From positions 7,510,501 to 7,574,500 of the forward strand of contig JAYKKI010000006.1 of the NCBI GenBank assembly GCA_039881145.1: a stretch of 64,000 nt of DNA, given 5' to 3'. The position numbers and the translations under genes were made by a program. Position 1 is the stretch's first letter. Every line of letters begins with the position of its first letter. This DNA comes from Druceiella hillmani. Its lineage: Eukaryota; Arthropoda; Insecta; Lepidoptera; Hepialidae. Positions 1-13,800 of this stretch are shown here, piece by piece. The notes under the pieces were generated by a model. That model was not told the origin of the DNA and did not search any database. It saw only the letters and a list, made by a program, of their open reading frames with translations.

Positions 1-304
1 TTTATGAAAATGCACATGTCTAAATATCACGTAAATACTGCTTAGATATACTGCTTGACTTTAAAAAAATAATGATAAGTCGACACCATCTCTTCAGTAA
101 TAAAAATTAATCTGAGAAAATACAATTTTTTGTTATTTATATTCAACAATCTCTGTTTTTACAGAAAACCAAGTACAACAATAAAAATATATTAACGTAA
201 ATACCTTAGTACCGAATTTCGTTTCGCATTAAATCGATTTATTGTGACAACTTTTCTAAAACACATGAAGACATAAAGTAATCAGTAAAGAAATATGTTA
301 CGAA

Positions 305-664
305 TCAAAGTGCTAATGCAATAGGAATGGCACCAACTACCAAGCACGATATATTCAAACAAGCCTTGTAAATTTTCATCATGTGAAAACTTCTCAAATA
401 ATTTTCCTTAGTTACTTCATTTACTTTATTTTGGTAAATAGGTTTCACTATTTTCAATATCACATACACATTTTTTTTCAATTTGGATGAAATGTCAAAA
501 GAATACATAGCTTCTGAAAAGTATTTATTTTGAAAAGTATAAAAAAAATCCCTAGACAGTTGTAACAAGTACAAGTAAGCGGACAGTAGCGTAGCCAATG
601 CGCACGTACAAAACCAAAAGGCACAGAAACTTTCTGAATGAATAAATTTGATTCTTATATAACT
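305..664 (-). CDS. Odorant-receptor-like (7tm_6) C-terminal exon, partial
   Basis: Minus-strand reading open from 664 to a TGA at 305-307. The downstream half contains SEAMYSFDISSKLKKNVYV followed about 35 residues later by a segment including MMKIYKACLNISCLV. This resembles the end of insect odorant receptors: an A-x-Y turn, a basic stretch, a conserved Pro (IVKPI) and a last membrane helix ending close to the C-terminus. The gustatory-receptor signature TYhhhhhQF is absent, which favours the odorant family. The true 5' boundary of the exon is unclear; an upstream TAG lies at 665-667. No other exon of this gene was identified between here and the lipase gene on the opposite strand, so it may be the end of a long gene, a last exon or a relic. 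The family call is by pattern only. Confidence 0.42.
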   Translation of the reverse strand, partial: SYIRIKFIHSESFCAFWFCTCALATLLSAYLYLLQLSRDFFYTFQNKYFSEAMYSFDISSKLKKNVYVILKIVKPIYQNKVNEVTKENYLRSFHMMKIYKACLNISCLVVGAIPIALAL

Positions 665-940
665 CTATTGTATTTCTTTATTTTGGCAACAAATGCTTCG
701 ATTTCACTTTAAACATTTGTAATTATTTTATTGAAATTTATTTTTTATTTCAACCCTTCCATTTTCATATAATATGGGATATATGGCACACAGACATACG
801 GCCTTTAGTCATATAACACATCTGTTCCGTAAATCATGTGTTTTAAATGTCCTTGTCAACTGTCACTCTATCTTCGCTATGTCTCGTTTGCTAGAGACAT
901 AATATGAGAATTTGTTATCGTTTGGTACGTATTTATATAC

Positions 941-995
<55 letters not shown>

Positions 996-2984
996 AATTA
1001 AATACGACAGTCAACAACTTCGTGCTGATAAAGATGGAATCAGCGATATGCTTTTTATTAAATATAGCACTTGTTTTTGTTAATTAATTGATCTTTTTCA
1101 GGAGTCACCAGCTCTCTCACCTTAAAAATTTTTACTAAATGTATTCACTCATCGACTTTTTGAAGCGGAACAACATCAATAATAAAAGGTATCGCAGGGA
1201 ATTGTTTACCTTATACAGTACCTAACCGCGTACATCTAATATTTTACAGCACAAACTTAAAAAGAAAAAAAAGAAAATCGGAGCTTCTTTGTTGAAGAAA
1301 ATTGATCCATGACTATCGAAATTTCAAAATATTTTTTTATCTACAACACACAACATCATATATCAAGCATTTTGCAGCACTCCCATTTCTTTTTTGTTTT
1401 TTTTTTTTAAATGGCGGGGCTAATTTCACATCAATGGCAGTAAAAAGAAATTAATCCATTAAATAACTTGTTTCGTTGGCACCGCCAGAACCTATTTCTT
1501 AAATATGATTTTATAGATATTCCACAAATTGTTTTAATCGTTACAAACAAATGCGTTCCGAATTTGTCAAAATAATCATATTTAAAATATAGCCGAAATT
1601 TATTTTGTTTTACCAAATACATCGCTTAAATTAATAGCTAGAAGTAGAACAGAATAATTGCTTTTAAATATACATTTTCTGTCGACATGATATGCGATGC
1701 GTTTTGTTTACTCAGCTGCTACGCGTCAAATAATACGCTTAACACTAACATGTAATTATTGGTATAAGTTTCCAAATTTTAAGCGGACGAATAATAGAAC
1801 GAATAATAGTTGCCACGTTCGTTAGAAGCTACCTCACGTCGTACGGCTGGAAGAATAAATGTAACATTATATAAATGTTTGGAATACGTCATAGCGAACG
1901 GCTGAAACAACACATAATGTGTACAAATAATTGAATATCATAGAGGAAGGCATATTATCAGTGTTGATTGATATCGATAAGGCAGTGATATACGAAGATC
2001 GTAAAAACTAAAAATTCTATAAGAGAAGAGAAAGTGTTTAAAACAATTTTACAAATGAAACTTGTGTCACAACTTGTACAAATATCATAATTATTCAAAG
2101 CCCATAAAAATAAAAGAACAGTAATTATAAAAATTAATAGAAAATAAAGTGATGTGAAATTAAAGTGATGTGAAAATTTTGTACACAATCAATACAATGA
2201 ACATTGAATCTGTTTTCAATTTTTAAAATAGTTGAATAATATTTCACCGGTCTTACACTTCAAGGAAACTCTTATAGGTGATGCAGAAGAATGACTTTTG
2301 CAGGTGGTGAGTCAGCGGCCGACAAATGCCAACTTTAACGGACAAAATCGGTAGTCAACTTTCGATCGCATATGTCAATAAACTCATACGTTAACCGGCT
2401 ATATAGATAATACATAGGGGATGTGTACTCAAAAGTTATCGTTAATAAGCACGCGCCGTCCACTAAATGTCTCTCTTTCTGTGTCGTAGATTTTATCGTT
2501 TAACCCACTAACAGAGCATTTTAACTCGTGACGTTCGGATGGGGAAAAGTTGGCACAGAGTCACTTCGATTTCTCGGTAGGACGTGTGGGTTAAATCGTC
2601 AAATATCAAACATTCTACTTTCTCCGATTATAGCAGGAACTATCATGATCGGTCGTCTGCATTGTGCGTTGTACTGATTTTCGACAATACCCGCAGATAG
2701 GTTTTAGGTAAAATGTAGATATTTTGAAAAGTTAGCATTAAAATTTGGCTGTAATTTTACTTGGAATCTGAACAAAGAATAATTGAAGAGTGAAATTATT
2801 TGTGTTTATTGTTGAAGGTTTACTTTTCATTTATCGATAAAATTCCCACACAGAACACCACTACTTAAATTTTATAATAGTAATTTGTATAACATAATCT
2901 CACATCGAATGTGCCCAGTTTCGGAAGTGACTTTTTGGAGTATTTTACCTATTTTAATTAGTTACACTTCAAGCAAATTACGAA
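665..2984. other. Intergenic region between odorant-receptor-like exon and lipase gene
   Basis: About 2.3 kb separating a minus-strand receptor exon from the plus-strand lipase gene, so the two are divergently placed. It should hold the lipase promoter and possibly upstream exons of the receptor, but I could not support either. It includes a (TA)n array at 944-992. A T-rich minus-strand open stretch (1958-2188) encodes hydrophobic residues but lacks clear splice sites. Confidence 0.5.
944..992. repeat. (TA)n microsatellite
   Basis: Uninterrupted alternating T and A for about 49 bases. Confidence 0.95.
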
Positions 2985-3048
2985 ATGTTCTTTTCCTTAG
3001 GATATTTGATTGTTTTGTTCGCGGTGTGTTCCTGCCAAACGTATTACC
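2985..3048 (+). CDS. Lipase-family gene, exon 1 (signal peptide)
   Basis: Starts at ATG 2985-2987 in the context CGAAATG and ends at TAC C|GTAAGG. Encodes residues 1-21 plus one base. The hydrophobic core LIVLFAV is followed by CSC, a plausible signal-peptidase site after Cys17. Phase 1 matches the next exon. Short first exons are the least certain part of the model, but the signal peptide fits the secreted family. Confidence 0.8.
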
Positions 3049-3551
3049 GTAAGGCGTCTATTTTATCTAATTACTTTTGCCCACAACGTCGTCCTTGTAG
3101 ATATTATACAGTAGTTTCTTACTAGTGATAACTTAGTACTATTTTTACATAAATAAATGACCGATAGTGACTCATGAATTTGTATTAAAACTTTTAAAAC
3201 GATGTAGACGTTTGGCAATCATTTATTTTATAACGCGGTGGGTTAAAAGAACAATGACGTAATGGAGAAAAAGTTTTGAAGATTTAATAAAAGAGTTTAT
3301 ACTTTCTTAACAGTTGGTGCAAATGGATATTTTAATTTTCCATAATAAATTCATTACTATGTCTGACAACGATTTTATTTTTTTCAGCCACTGACCCCAC
3401 GAAACCTGCCAATGTCAGCGGCATTTTCTACCGTTATTTCCCGTAAGTGATTCTCATTTATTAAGCTCTAAATATACATATATATATATTTATATATATA
3501 TATCTATATATATATATATATACATATATGTGTACATATGTATATGAATAA

Positions 3552-3616
<65 letters not shown>

Positions 3617-3639
3617 TGTGTACATATGTATATGAATAA

Positions 3640-3691
<52 letters not shown>

Positions 3692-6600
3692 TAAGCAAGA
3701 CAATTGATTTTGAAAATAAAATTCATATTTTGACATTTTTCTTTCACACTACGATTTTATATTAACACATGATTCATTTAACATTTATCCCACGGTGACT
3801 ATAGACGTTATAAATATAGATACGTATGAATTTATGTACCAATAAAATCCCTGCCAATGGTAGAGATCACAATTCTTACGAATATCTTTCAATGTAACTG
3901 GAAAATGGTTGCCGGATAGTACTTGTTACCGGTTGTAGGTCGCTATTTGAATTGCAATGGAAAATTGCAAAAAATAATAAATTTTGTATTCGTTTTTATA
4001 TCTGTAAATGATACTTAATGGATTTTTACGCACAAAATGTATTGCCATTGATCTTGGTTTTCTGCAAGAACAGTTTTTAGTGAGATCGGCAGTCAAATGA
4101 ACCGCCTGTTGTGAAACAAAGTGCAAAAATATTGTGAGATGGCGCACGGGGCGATTTCGCGAGAAAAAATAATTTTTCTACGGTCCCTCCGTTCCATGTG
4201 CAGTCTTTTATTTCATCGTTTTTTGTTACAATTATGAATATATAATAGAGTCACATATTATTTATTTACGTACCTACAGGGTATCCTGGGGCTATCTAGG
4301 GCAGTGACATAATTCAGTACAAAATAAATTTCTACTCGGTAATGTCAGATAGTATTATAAGCAATATGTAAATGTACCATCAAAATTTGGCATTTAACCA
4401 AACACCAGAAAAAAAAATTAAATTTGTTAAATATTAGCCAAACTCGCACCATCTAGGTTTAGTATACACTTAGGTTCCTATAAATAGGTTCATATAAAGC
4501 GATCTACATATTTCATAAGCACATATATTTTGCCGGTAACTAATCTATAACTAGTTTAGTTGCGACAAATGTTTGGACATTTGATCATTGTTTTTGAGAC
4601 TGAAGGTGAATCGAGACCACATGTTCTGATGCCGTTTTAATTTACAGAGAAGTTGCTCATAAAAAATTAGCTTACTAATATCTTGTCAATTTAGCATAAG
4701 CAAGAGTAAATTCGTTACACCCATAATGCAAACATTCATTATAGATTACTATCGCTTACTCACCGCAACGACAGGGAGAATTCCGAATTAATTTAATTGC
4801 GATGCGTGAAGTTTCAAGTCTATGAATATTTTCTAAACGATTTAAAGATTTTTATTTCCCCATGATTTCCTAAATATCTTGTTTTAACTTCGCTAATATC
4901 CTTTTATTTCTACTTTTCAAATTTTTTTTTCAATATGATGCCTTAATTTCCTTCAACTTTTTTATGCTTTTCAATCCAATCAAATCCAGTAAAATAGTAA
5001 AATTTCTTCATCCATCTGCCACGTTTATCTCAAACGTACCGTGTATTACAGTTATATTTATTAAAATAGGTTATTGGTTAACTCAAAGAGATACCCCTGA
5101 ATCAAAAAGGTTACTATACGTTCTTCCATTTTTTTTAAAGTTAATAAATATATAAAGTATATACTGTATTATCTTTTCCAACTGAATTATTATTGTCTAG
5201 TGGATAAAAATCTATATCTTGGTATATACAACTAATTAAATTCAATTATTTCAGCATTAGGCAAATAATATATTCATGTATCATCCCTAATCACAAAGTA
5301 ACGGACTTCATGATAAATCGTATAACAAATTATTTTAATTTATTTAGGGAAGACTTGAAAAGCTACGTCGATGTACCTATCCAAAAGGGGATAGACTTAC
5401 TAAAGGCTAGCAGTTTCGACAAGGCCGCCAGGACGATATTCTACATACAGACGTGGCAAGAAAACGCGAATTCTCCAGCTCCACAAGCAATCGTCGGAGC
5501 CTACTTGAAGAACTTCCCAACAAACCAAGTAGTTTTTGATTGGTCCAGTATCAATACTGCCTTCAATTATGCCTTGGTTGCTAAAGAGGTCCAAAAGGTA
5601 AGCACGTTATTTGAAAATTATCTAGAATTACATGCGATTAAAAATTAGGGTTTATTGTCACATAAACTTTTATGCAGCTATGTAATCTACCTAATTGAAT
5701 CCTTGTTAGATCGTACATAAAATTAGTTGAATGGATATCGAAACGAACATTTCGTTACTTTTGTAGAATTTTCCAATAAACGATATTTATTTACATTGTA
5801 ATCGTTTCCCTTATAAACACTGATGAGCTGAACGGAAATCGAAAGGTTTTGATACGTGTAGGATCTCGATATAATAATAGATCATCTGACATTTTACACT
5901 CATAACATTAAAACTGGTCAGCAAGTCTATAAGGTACTAGAATTTGTCAAAAAACTTTCTTATGATATCGGAGATATCAAAATTATCGTGACTTTATTCA
6001 TTTCTATAATCTGTGGTATTCTTGAAATAAATGGAGTCATATAGTCTCCGTATGAAGCTACTTATGTCTTCATGCTGGAGAATATAGAAACAAAAAATGT
6101 AAAGCGTTCGGTATTTCAAAATATGTGAATGTTGTCCTAATTTGTTCTTTTCAGTTCTTATGGTGAGCATGGTCGATTTTAAATACCTTCAATACGACAG
6201 CATTTTTGTTTGTCATACATTTCATTAAATGATTAAATTGATTTTGAGTTTCGTAGTGGTTTATGCTCTTTTCTGTTACATCAGATGAATACATCATAGT
6301 TTGTTTCGCCTGTCTAAAGCATATATGAATATTCTGCCGCATTTCCCTTCTTTCGTGAACTTACTTTTTTAATGAACTATTAAAATATGCATACAGATTC
6401 GATATTTTTGTATTGGATCCCTCATTTTTTTGAAATTGCTGTATGATATTTGCGCAATATTTAATAATAACTTGTTCCCATGACATTTCCACATGTCCAA
6501 TGCTTTTCGTATAATTCAGACGTATGGATTTCAAGATATAAATAAATATCATAACCTAATTGAATGTAAAAATTAATGTATTTCAATTTCAAGAAACAAT

Positions 6601-9600
6601 TTAATGTATTTCAATAAGACCTTTTCTTACGTATGAAAATTTAAAATTCACCCGGTATTATAATAAACCATTTTAAAGTTTATTATAACAGATTATTTTA
6701 TTTATTGTTCATAATTTAGTGTTATGGTGAAACACTAAAATATGAACTAAGCATAATTTTTAAGGTTTCGTTTATCGCAATGAAAAAAGGAAACCTTACA
6801 GAGTTATTTCATTGCCCGTCTTTCTTTTTTTTCTCAAAACCACCTACACGTCTCAAGTCGATATTAACATCAGATATTAATAAGATATTAACAACTCTAC
6901 AAACACGCCGTATTCAAGCCCGATTCAACAAAAAGATACGGTCTTTAATACATGTCAGTATCGTATTTCGATACTGACTCATCAAAGCCTATAAGGCAAT
7001 TCCCGTTGAGCTAGAAACTTAAAATTTGGTACCACGGAAGATTCAGTAGCACGAGTACAAAAAAGAAAATCATTGATTTATAATTTTACAAGTAATTATT
7101 AATTCACAAAATTAATTTTTGTATGTTTTAAAAGTACATTATTTATTAAAGTTTATTATAATGTGATATAATGTTGCACTTGAGACCATGAGTCCTACTC
7201 AGACTTGATGCATTATTCTTATATTGTATTAAAAAAATATTTACGTATATAAAATATTATCAAAACCATATCAAAAGGAAAATCATATCACAGAAAGACT
7301 TTCTTCACTTCTGGGTCTAAAAGTATATTTATTTATTTTTAAGTCCAATACCTAAGGTTAGAAATAACTTTATATATCACATGAACGTGATACTAAATAT
7401 AGTAGACTAAAAAAATAATAAAGTTACGGTATTCAAAATTTAGGTTTTTAAATAAACTAGCCCGTTAAGAAAATATAATTCCAGGCAAAGACAAAGAAAA
7501 GCAGTTCTTATTCTTTCCCTGGAGCCCACAGAAAACGATGAAAAATACTTGCAGATATACGGTATTCCTAAAATTACTGTCACCATTCCGATGCTACAAT
7601 TTGACTGGTAATATTAGGTTGGCCACTCAAAAATCTCCCATCTCATTGAAAAGATATTAGCTTACATGTTATCCAGACAAAATATTTCCACTTTTCCCCT
7701 GAAGACTGAAATGTTTTGACGTGAATACAACCAAATAATTAAATATTACAAAAGTGGTATTAATTTCTGCTAAAAATTACATTATCTAATTGTTTGATTG
7801 ACGTTGTTTTGATTTGATTGGATATATTAATAAGGAAAGTTTTTGCGTGCATTGAACTTGACCTTTCTAATATTCTATCGAAATTTTGTACATAGTGTGC
7901 TTTACGCAGTAATAGCTTGTAATTCAGTCTTACCTATATGTAGAACAATCAATGTAAAATTTGTGAGGTATTATATGGAAGAACAAAATTTTCCGTTCTT
8001 TTGATAGTAACAAATTCAATAATCCATCTGGAATGAAGTCTAGCAGAAATGTCATCTAAATAACATTTAATAAATCTATAATCTGAATTTACATTTGGTC
8101 TTGATGTAAAAATCAAACATTTATTTGCAACAGCTTTTTTATACATTTTATGAAGGTTTGTAAAATAACAGTGATAAAGCAAAACAAGGTAACAGCTCAG
8201 TACGTTTATTCGTCTTTGTTACTGTCGCAAGTATACCAGTCGTTTAAAAAGTTTACAAGTGGCATAGCTTGTTTGGAAGATGTCCCATAACCGGTGCAGC
8301 TTCAGGACGCAATGATGAATGAAGACATAGCGTTAGTGGAAGAGTGTGTGAAGGCAAACAGGCTATAAGTCTGAATGAAATAATTACGGTTATGAAAGTA
8401 GGTTTTGATTCAGCGCACTACTCTATCCATAATGTGCTGCATTTTAATAAAATGTGGAAGATGTTTGCCATGTCTTTTAAAAGACAACACCTATGTAGAA
8501 TATTTGTGTCGTTTTCAGGTCATTAATTTCTGGAAAAAATTGTTACAGGTGATAAGACCTGGGTTCACTTTAAACAACCAGAAACGAAAAAATTAACCGA
8601 GAAATAGCACAAAAACTCATCTCTGAAACTAAAAAGACCCTCATTCAAACGTCAGGGTTAGAAGTTATATTCACTCATTTCTGAGGTGTAAAGGATGTTA
8701 TTTTAGGATTACCTGGATACGAGAGTAACAGTAACTAGCAAATCCAAAGTAAAGCACTTCCAATCAAGGGAAATGGAAAAGTACTTCCAACCAATCACTT
8801 CAAATGAATATCAAATAACAAAGTCGGTAGTCAATCAGATGCCCCCTTTAGATATTATGAGTTTTGAAAAGCAACATACGTTTACACGTATGCTCATATT
8901 CGGACCTACAGATCCGATGTGACCCGTACTTACTAATATTTCCTTTAAGGGTGTTTTCCTACTTCTATTTTCATTGGGTGCTAAAACAATACTTTTTCAT
9001 TGTGATAAAAGTAAACATTTTCTGTTTATATCCGCTGTAAGGTATAGGGCTTATATGAAAAAAAATCAATGTGTGGCTTAAAAGGAAGAAACAAGACAAT
9101 GTTTAGAACATCCTAGAAGTTTAGAAACCAAATTCGATGCAAATTTTGTTTTTTTAATTATTTTTCATGTTTTATGAAGGTATTTTGAAATTGTTTTTTA
9201 AAACTCTTCCATTGATATTTTTAACAATGCGTTTAGAGAAATTGCATAATTCAAGTTCGGTTAACATTTAGTAAAAACTTTAATACAAAACATACGTAGG
9301 TGATGAAATGGTGTTTTAAAATTTACCTTCCATTTATGCATTGTAAAAATAAGCGAGCAGTAAAAATGGAAAATTTTTTAGGTAATTCTAATAACTGAAG
9401 GATGAAAAAAGATGTTTACTTCTATTGTTGGTGAATGGCTTATAAACCTAGTTCTAAGCAATGTTTCTTGGCGATCTCTTCCAATTTTGTTTTGCGGTAT
9501 ATGGACATAGGTATATGGACCTCCGGAAATTCGCATTTTAACGATACCTCACTTATCCAAAATCGGATCATCTGTCCAACTTTAGAGATTAACAGTCAGA

Positions 9601-10822
9601 CAAATCCAATAACTACAGGGATTGTTAAATACAATATCCTCCTTGACGGGCCACAGTCAAGCAATGATATGACATTCAACCAACTGATTTTCTTCCGCAC
9701 AACTTAAACGGAATATGGTTTTTTCACCAAAAAAACAAATTAAATTTCAATAAGTGATGTGACTACAGATAATTGTTCAATGGATTTACTAAATGATTAT
9801 TACTTTTTATAGACTGACGTTACATGCGGATGTTTTTATTACAGTATCATTTTTCGTAAGTACGTAATCGCGCAAATTTTATAATAGTTATAATGAAGTT
9901 GAATAAAATTAAATTATGTAATTTCTGAGTTTTTATGTCATATAAAGCCGGTAAAGTTCAAGTCCGGCTCCACATAGAGGTCCTGTACCTAATTTGAAAT
10001 GAAGCTATTTTATCATGAGTCATCGTTAATATTTACTTCCCCCTTAATAAGTGACTTCCCTTACCACAAAAAATATTTGATAATACTTAATGTATTTAAG
10101 AAGGAGTTATATACATACTATCGAGATTATTTCAAAGACTACAGTATATGCGATTATCGTTGTAGTTTTCGTACACTCTTTCCGTATGCTCCTGCTGTTT
10201 TCTTTTTTTCATAATTGTATCCTGTTTTTTTCATAACAAATAGCAAAATTTTTTTTACTTTTCATTTTGAATCATTTTGGATTATTTTTTAACATTACCA
10301 AATTGGTCTGATAATAATATTCCATAACCTAACCTAACCAAACTAAACTTGTATCAAACGTTTATGTGTTCGTTGCTCCAATAAAAAAAATATAAAATAC
10401 TCAGAAATTGAGCCAAATTTCTGAAAGAAAACAATACGAATATATTCACGTCGGAAAGTTCATTGGTGTTTAAAAGTTCGTTTTAATGACTTCAAATAGC
10501 GTATTCTAAATAGTAGTGTATAAATTTATGAAGGTAACACTTCAACATGAACTTGCACTTACCATAAGTTAAGAACTTATTCGTAAAACTTAGATCATTA
10601 CCTCAGTGCCAGCTTCTAGCCCAATTCACTTCTTGGTTCATTTGCATACACATTTTTAAATTGTAATTAATTGATATTATTTGTATTTATGTGGTTTATT
10701 TAAACAAAAAAAATGCCACAAGCCCGCTGGCTGATGTGATATTGATATATAATTAACTAATCTTTTCCAAAATTGATATGACGTGTTTTGGAGCTCACCA
10801 GTGTATTCATCATATGTCTATA

Positions 10823-10877
<55 letters not shown>

Positions 10878-13800
10878 CATATATATATATATATGTATAT
10901 ATATTCAGTATCTAATATATATCTGTTGTAGAACTAATAATAAAAATTTTCATAAGTACAAACAATACATACCTATGAATATTATTGTATATTTTCTAGT
11001 ATGTATTTTTTGGCATGTCAATTGAAAAAAATTATTTCCAATTTTTATATAGCTTTCAATTAAAGTTTTTGTTTTCACAATTGTTACAGTATATATTTTG
11101 TTAGTTAAAAGTGTTTACAAAAATTTTCCACAAAGATATTTGCAAGAAAATGGATTATTCTTTCAATAAATTCAAAAATGTTGGCTTTATAACAATGTTT
11201 TTTATTAAAATTTGTGTAAAATTTAAGGTAGAATTTTTAAATATTCTCTTTTAGTTTTACAACTATAATAAATAACTTCAAAACTTAAGCATTTTCATAA
11301 CTAACGTTATCACTATATTAATCTTTTGCTAATCTCCGCTATTGCAACACTTTTTGTACAGATTGCCTATTGTGTTAATTGTTATCATTAACTTGAAATA
11401 ATTAACATCAAGTTTACATGAAATCAGTATATCGTTCTATATGAGAAACACAATATACTTAATAAAGTTAAGCAGAACTTAAATATTTAAAATTTTATCT
11501 GACACTTGGCCAACAACAAGCATGTGATTACATTGTGTTTTGTGTCTATTTTATACGAATACTTGGGTAAAAATACGAGAATTATATTGCTCTGCACAGA
11601 GAATGAGACTAACAGTTACATACTTTATCTCCACAGACTTAAAATTAGTGAAATATTTATGACGATGGCTAATTTTTGGAAATAATTTTAATCAATACCT
11701 AGTTACCCGCTACTTCTTTAATATAGGGCTATTTCAAAATAATACTTTTATATATTAAATTTAATTTAATCGAATTATTATTAAGATATACTAATAAATA
11801 GAGCAGATTAATAAAAGAGAAAATCTTCACTTAATTTTATAAAAAGTATGACCAAATCCTGATTTTTTGGTCTCTGATCAAAAATTATCAATCTAAATAT
11901 TAATCCTGTGTCTAAAATTTTACTGATACTTTCTCTCTTATACATATCTTAGTTATTATCTACTGCAGCTGTTAACCAATAACCTATAACCTGTTTAAAT
12001 TTAACACTTAATGTTGCTGTTATCTTCCATACTAATATTTATATTGAAACTACATTTGTTTCTGTGTAATCATTATCCACAAATACTAATATTTTGCCAA
12101 ATTTTATATCAAATAAAAAAAATTCCGTAGTACTGATTTCATCAAACAGCAAACTGCTTAATTTATTACTATCTGATTTAATACAACATTGTTTGCTTAA
12201 TACATAAATAAATAGTTTATTAGATTAAATCGTAACTAATATAAAATTGTTAATTCCTACTTTAAAAATGATTTTACATTGAATTTTCCTACTTTACATT
12301 GAATTTTTACAAATGATGATAATTACAAAATGGTTTTTACAAATGATGATAATTACAAATGATGATATTCTAAATAGATTAAAACGATGATAATACGCTA
12401 TGCACACATATTTCTTTCGACACGGGCAATATTTTTAACAAACCCAATAAATACGTAGTGTTTTATTCCTGAGGGTGCCCGTCTGCCACTGTGCACCGCC
12501 ATTTCATAGACATTTTCAATAATTATTTTAGTCCGTCTTTATAGAAAAAGTTAATGGGTGGTCATTTTGTAACGTGAATATTAAACCAACTTAACCAAAG
12601 AATTTTAAAATCAAAATAATAATATTTTTACACAAGAAATTGATCATATTTTACAAAGTTTTCCAGGCCGTTCCGATCGCAGAAGCGGTCTTTTAGGCTT
12701 ATTAAAAACATGACTTTTCTTATATTTAATTTCAAAATAGATTAAAACGGAATCTTAGACTTTTCCACGACTAGCAAATTAAGTAATATTAATTCAGACA
12801 ATATTTGAGATAAGTTGTGAAAGTATAATCTCCTCCAAGGTGGGAAGGGCGTTCGGAAAACAGCTCTGCAATCTATTCGCAGCCGGTCTCAACCCTAATG
12901 AAACCGAGCTCGTTGCTTTCTCCTTGGGTGCACATGTGGCTGGAAAAGCTGGCGATACTACAAAGAAGTTATGCAAGCATCCTATAGAAAGGTACATCCC
13001 TTTCCTTGCTATTATGCTACACTTTGAGGAATAACATTTATTATTTGACAAGAAAATCGGTATATCGAGGAATATTCCTACAGAGAATTTTGTGCTGAAA
13101 TAATTCTACTAAAATATAAAAATCGTTTTATAAATAGTCCGTTGATTATTAACAATAATTTTAGAATAATATACTTTTTCTCGAAATAGACTAAATATAA
13201 CAAACCGCCAAGAGCATAGCGAACGTTTTTAGCATAGCGCGTAAATTTGTTTAAAATTGAATTCAATAGAATCAACGTTTTTTTTAATTTCTGATTTATT
13301 CATTTTTTTTAAATGTGTGACTAAACAATTACAAAGGAATTCTTCGAAAATAAGAAATGGTGAAAAAACTATATTTTATTTTGTAGGAACTATCCAATTA
13401 TATAATACCCTAAGGAGTGTTTAAAAATATTTTTGTCATCTCTTTAATGTTTAAGTAGTTTATTTTAATGTTATCTAAAAACCATATCTTCAATTGAACC
13501 TAGCCCCTGCTATTACCATGTTTACAACATTCAATAATGATTTTTGACAAGACATAAAAATTTGTAAAGGTTAACTCGAGTGAGTGAAATTTATATGAAT
13601 TCAAAATCACAATATGGGATAGGTTAGTAATACATAAATATAATTTAATCGGGATAATCAGTCAGGTTAGGACCAACAGTCCTTGAAATTATACAGAATT
13701 CTGCTTATGGAGAAATGAATTTATTCCGTACCATCTTCTAATGTGTAGTCTTTTCCTTTTTATACCTAAAACAGAATCAGAAAAAATACGCTTTCCAAAA

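Larger units (their letters stand above)
5598..12839. other. Lipase intron 3 (7.2 kb)
   Basis: Holds a fragment of a dispersed repeat (6985-7130), a decayed mariner transposase (8233-8610), a (TA)n array (10823-10914) and short local duplications at 12276-12366. The rest is AT-rich sequence in which I recognise nothing. Confidence 0.7.

Noticed and set aside
1958..2188. Hydrophobic minus-strand open frame that might be a receptor membrane exon
   Set aside because: Hydrophobicity follows from T-rich DNA; no clear acceptor/donor pair or family motif was found to link it to the receptor exon at 305-664.
9945..9980. GCCGG...GTTCAAGTCCGGC, resembling a tRNA T arm
   Set aside because: The loop is 12 bases instead of 7 and no acceptor stem, D arm or anticodon arm is present.
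10328..10339. CCTAACCTAACC, resembling insect telomere repeat
   Set aside because: Only two to three units; too short to mean an interstitial telomere.
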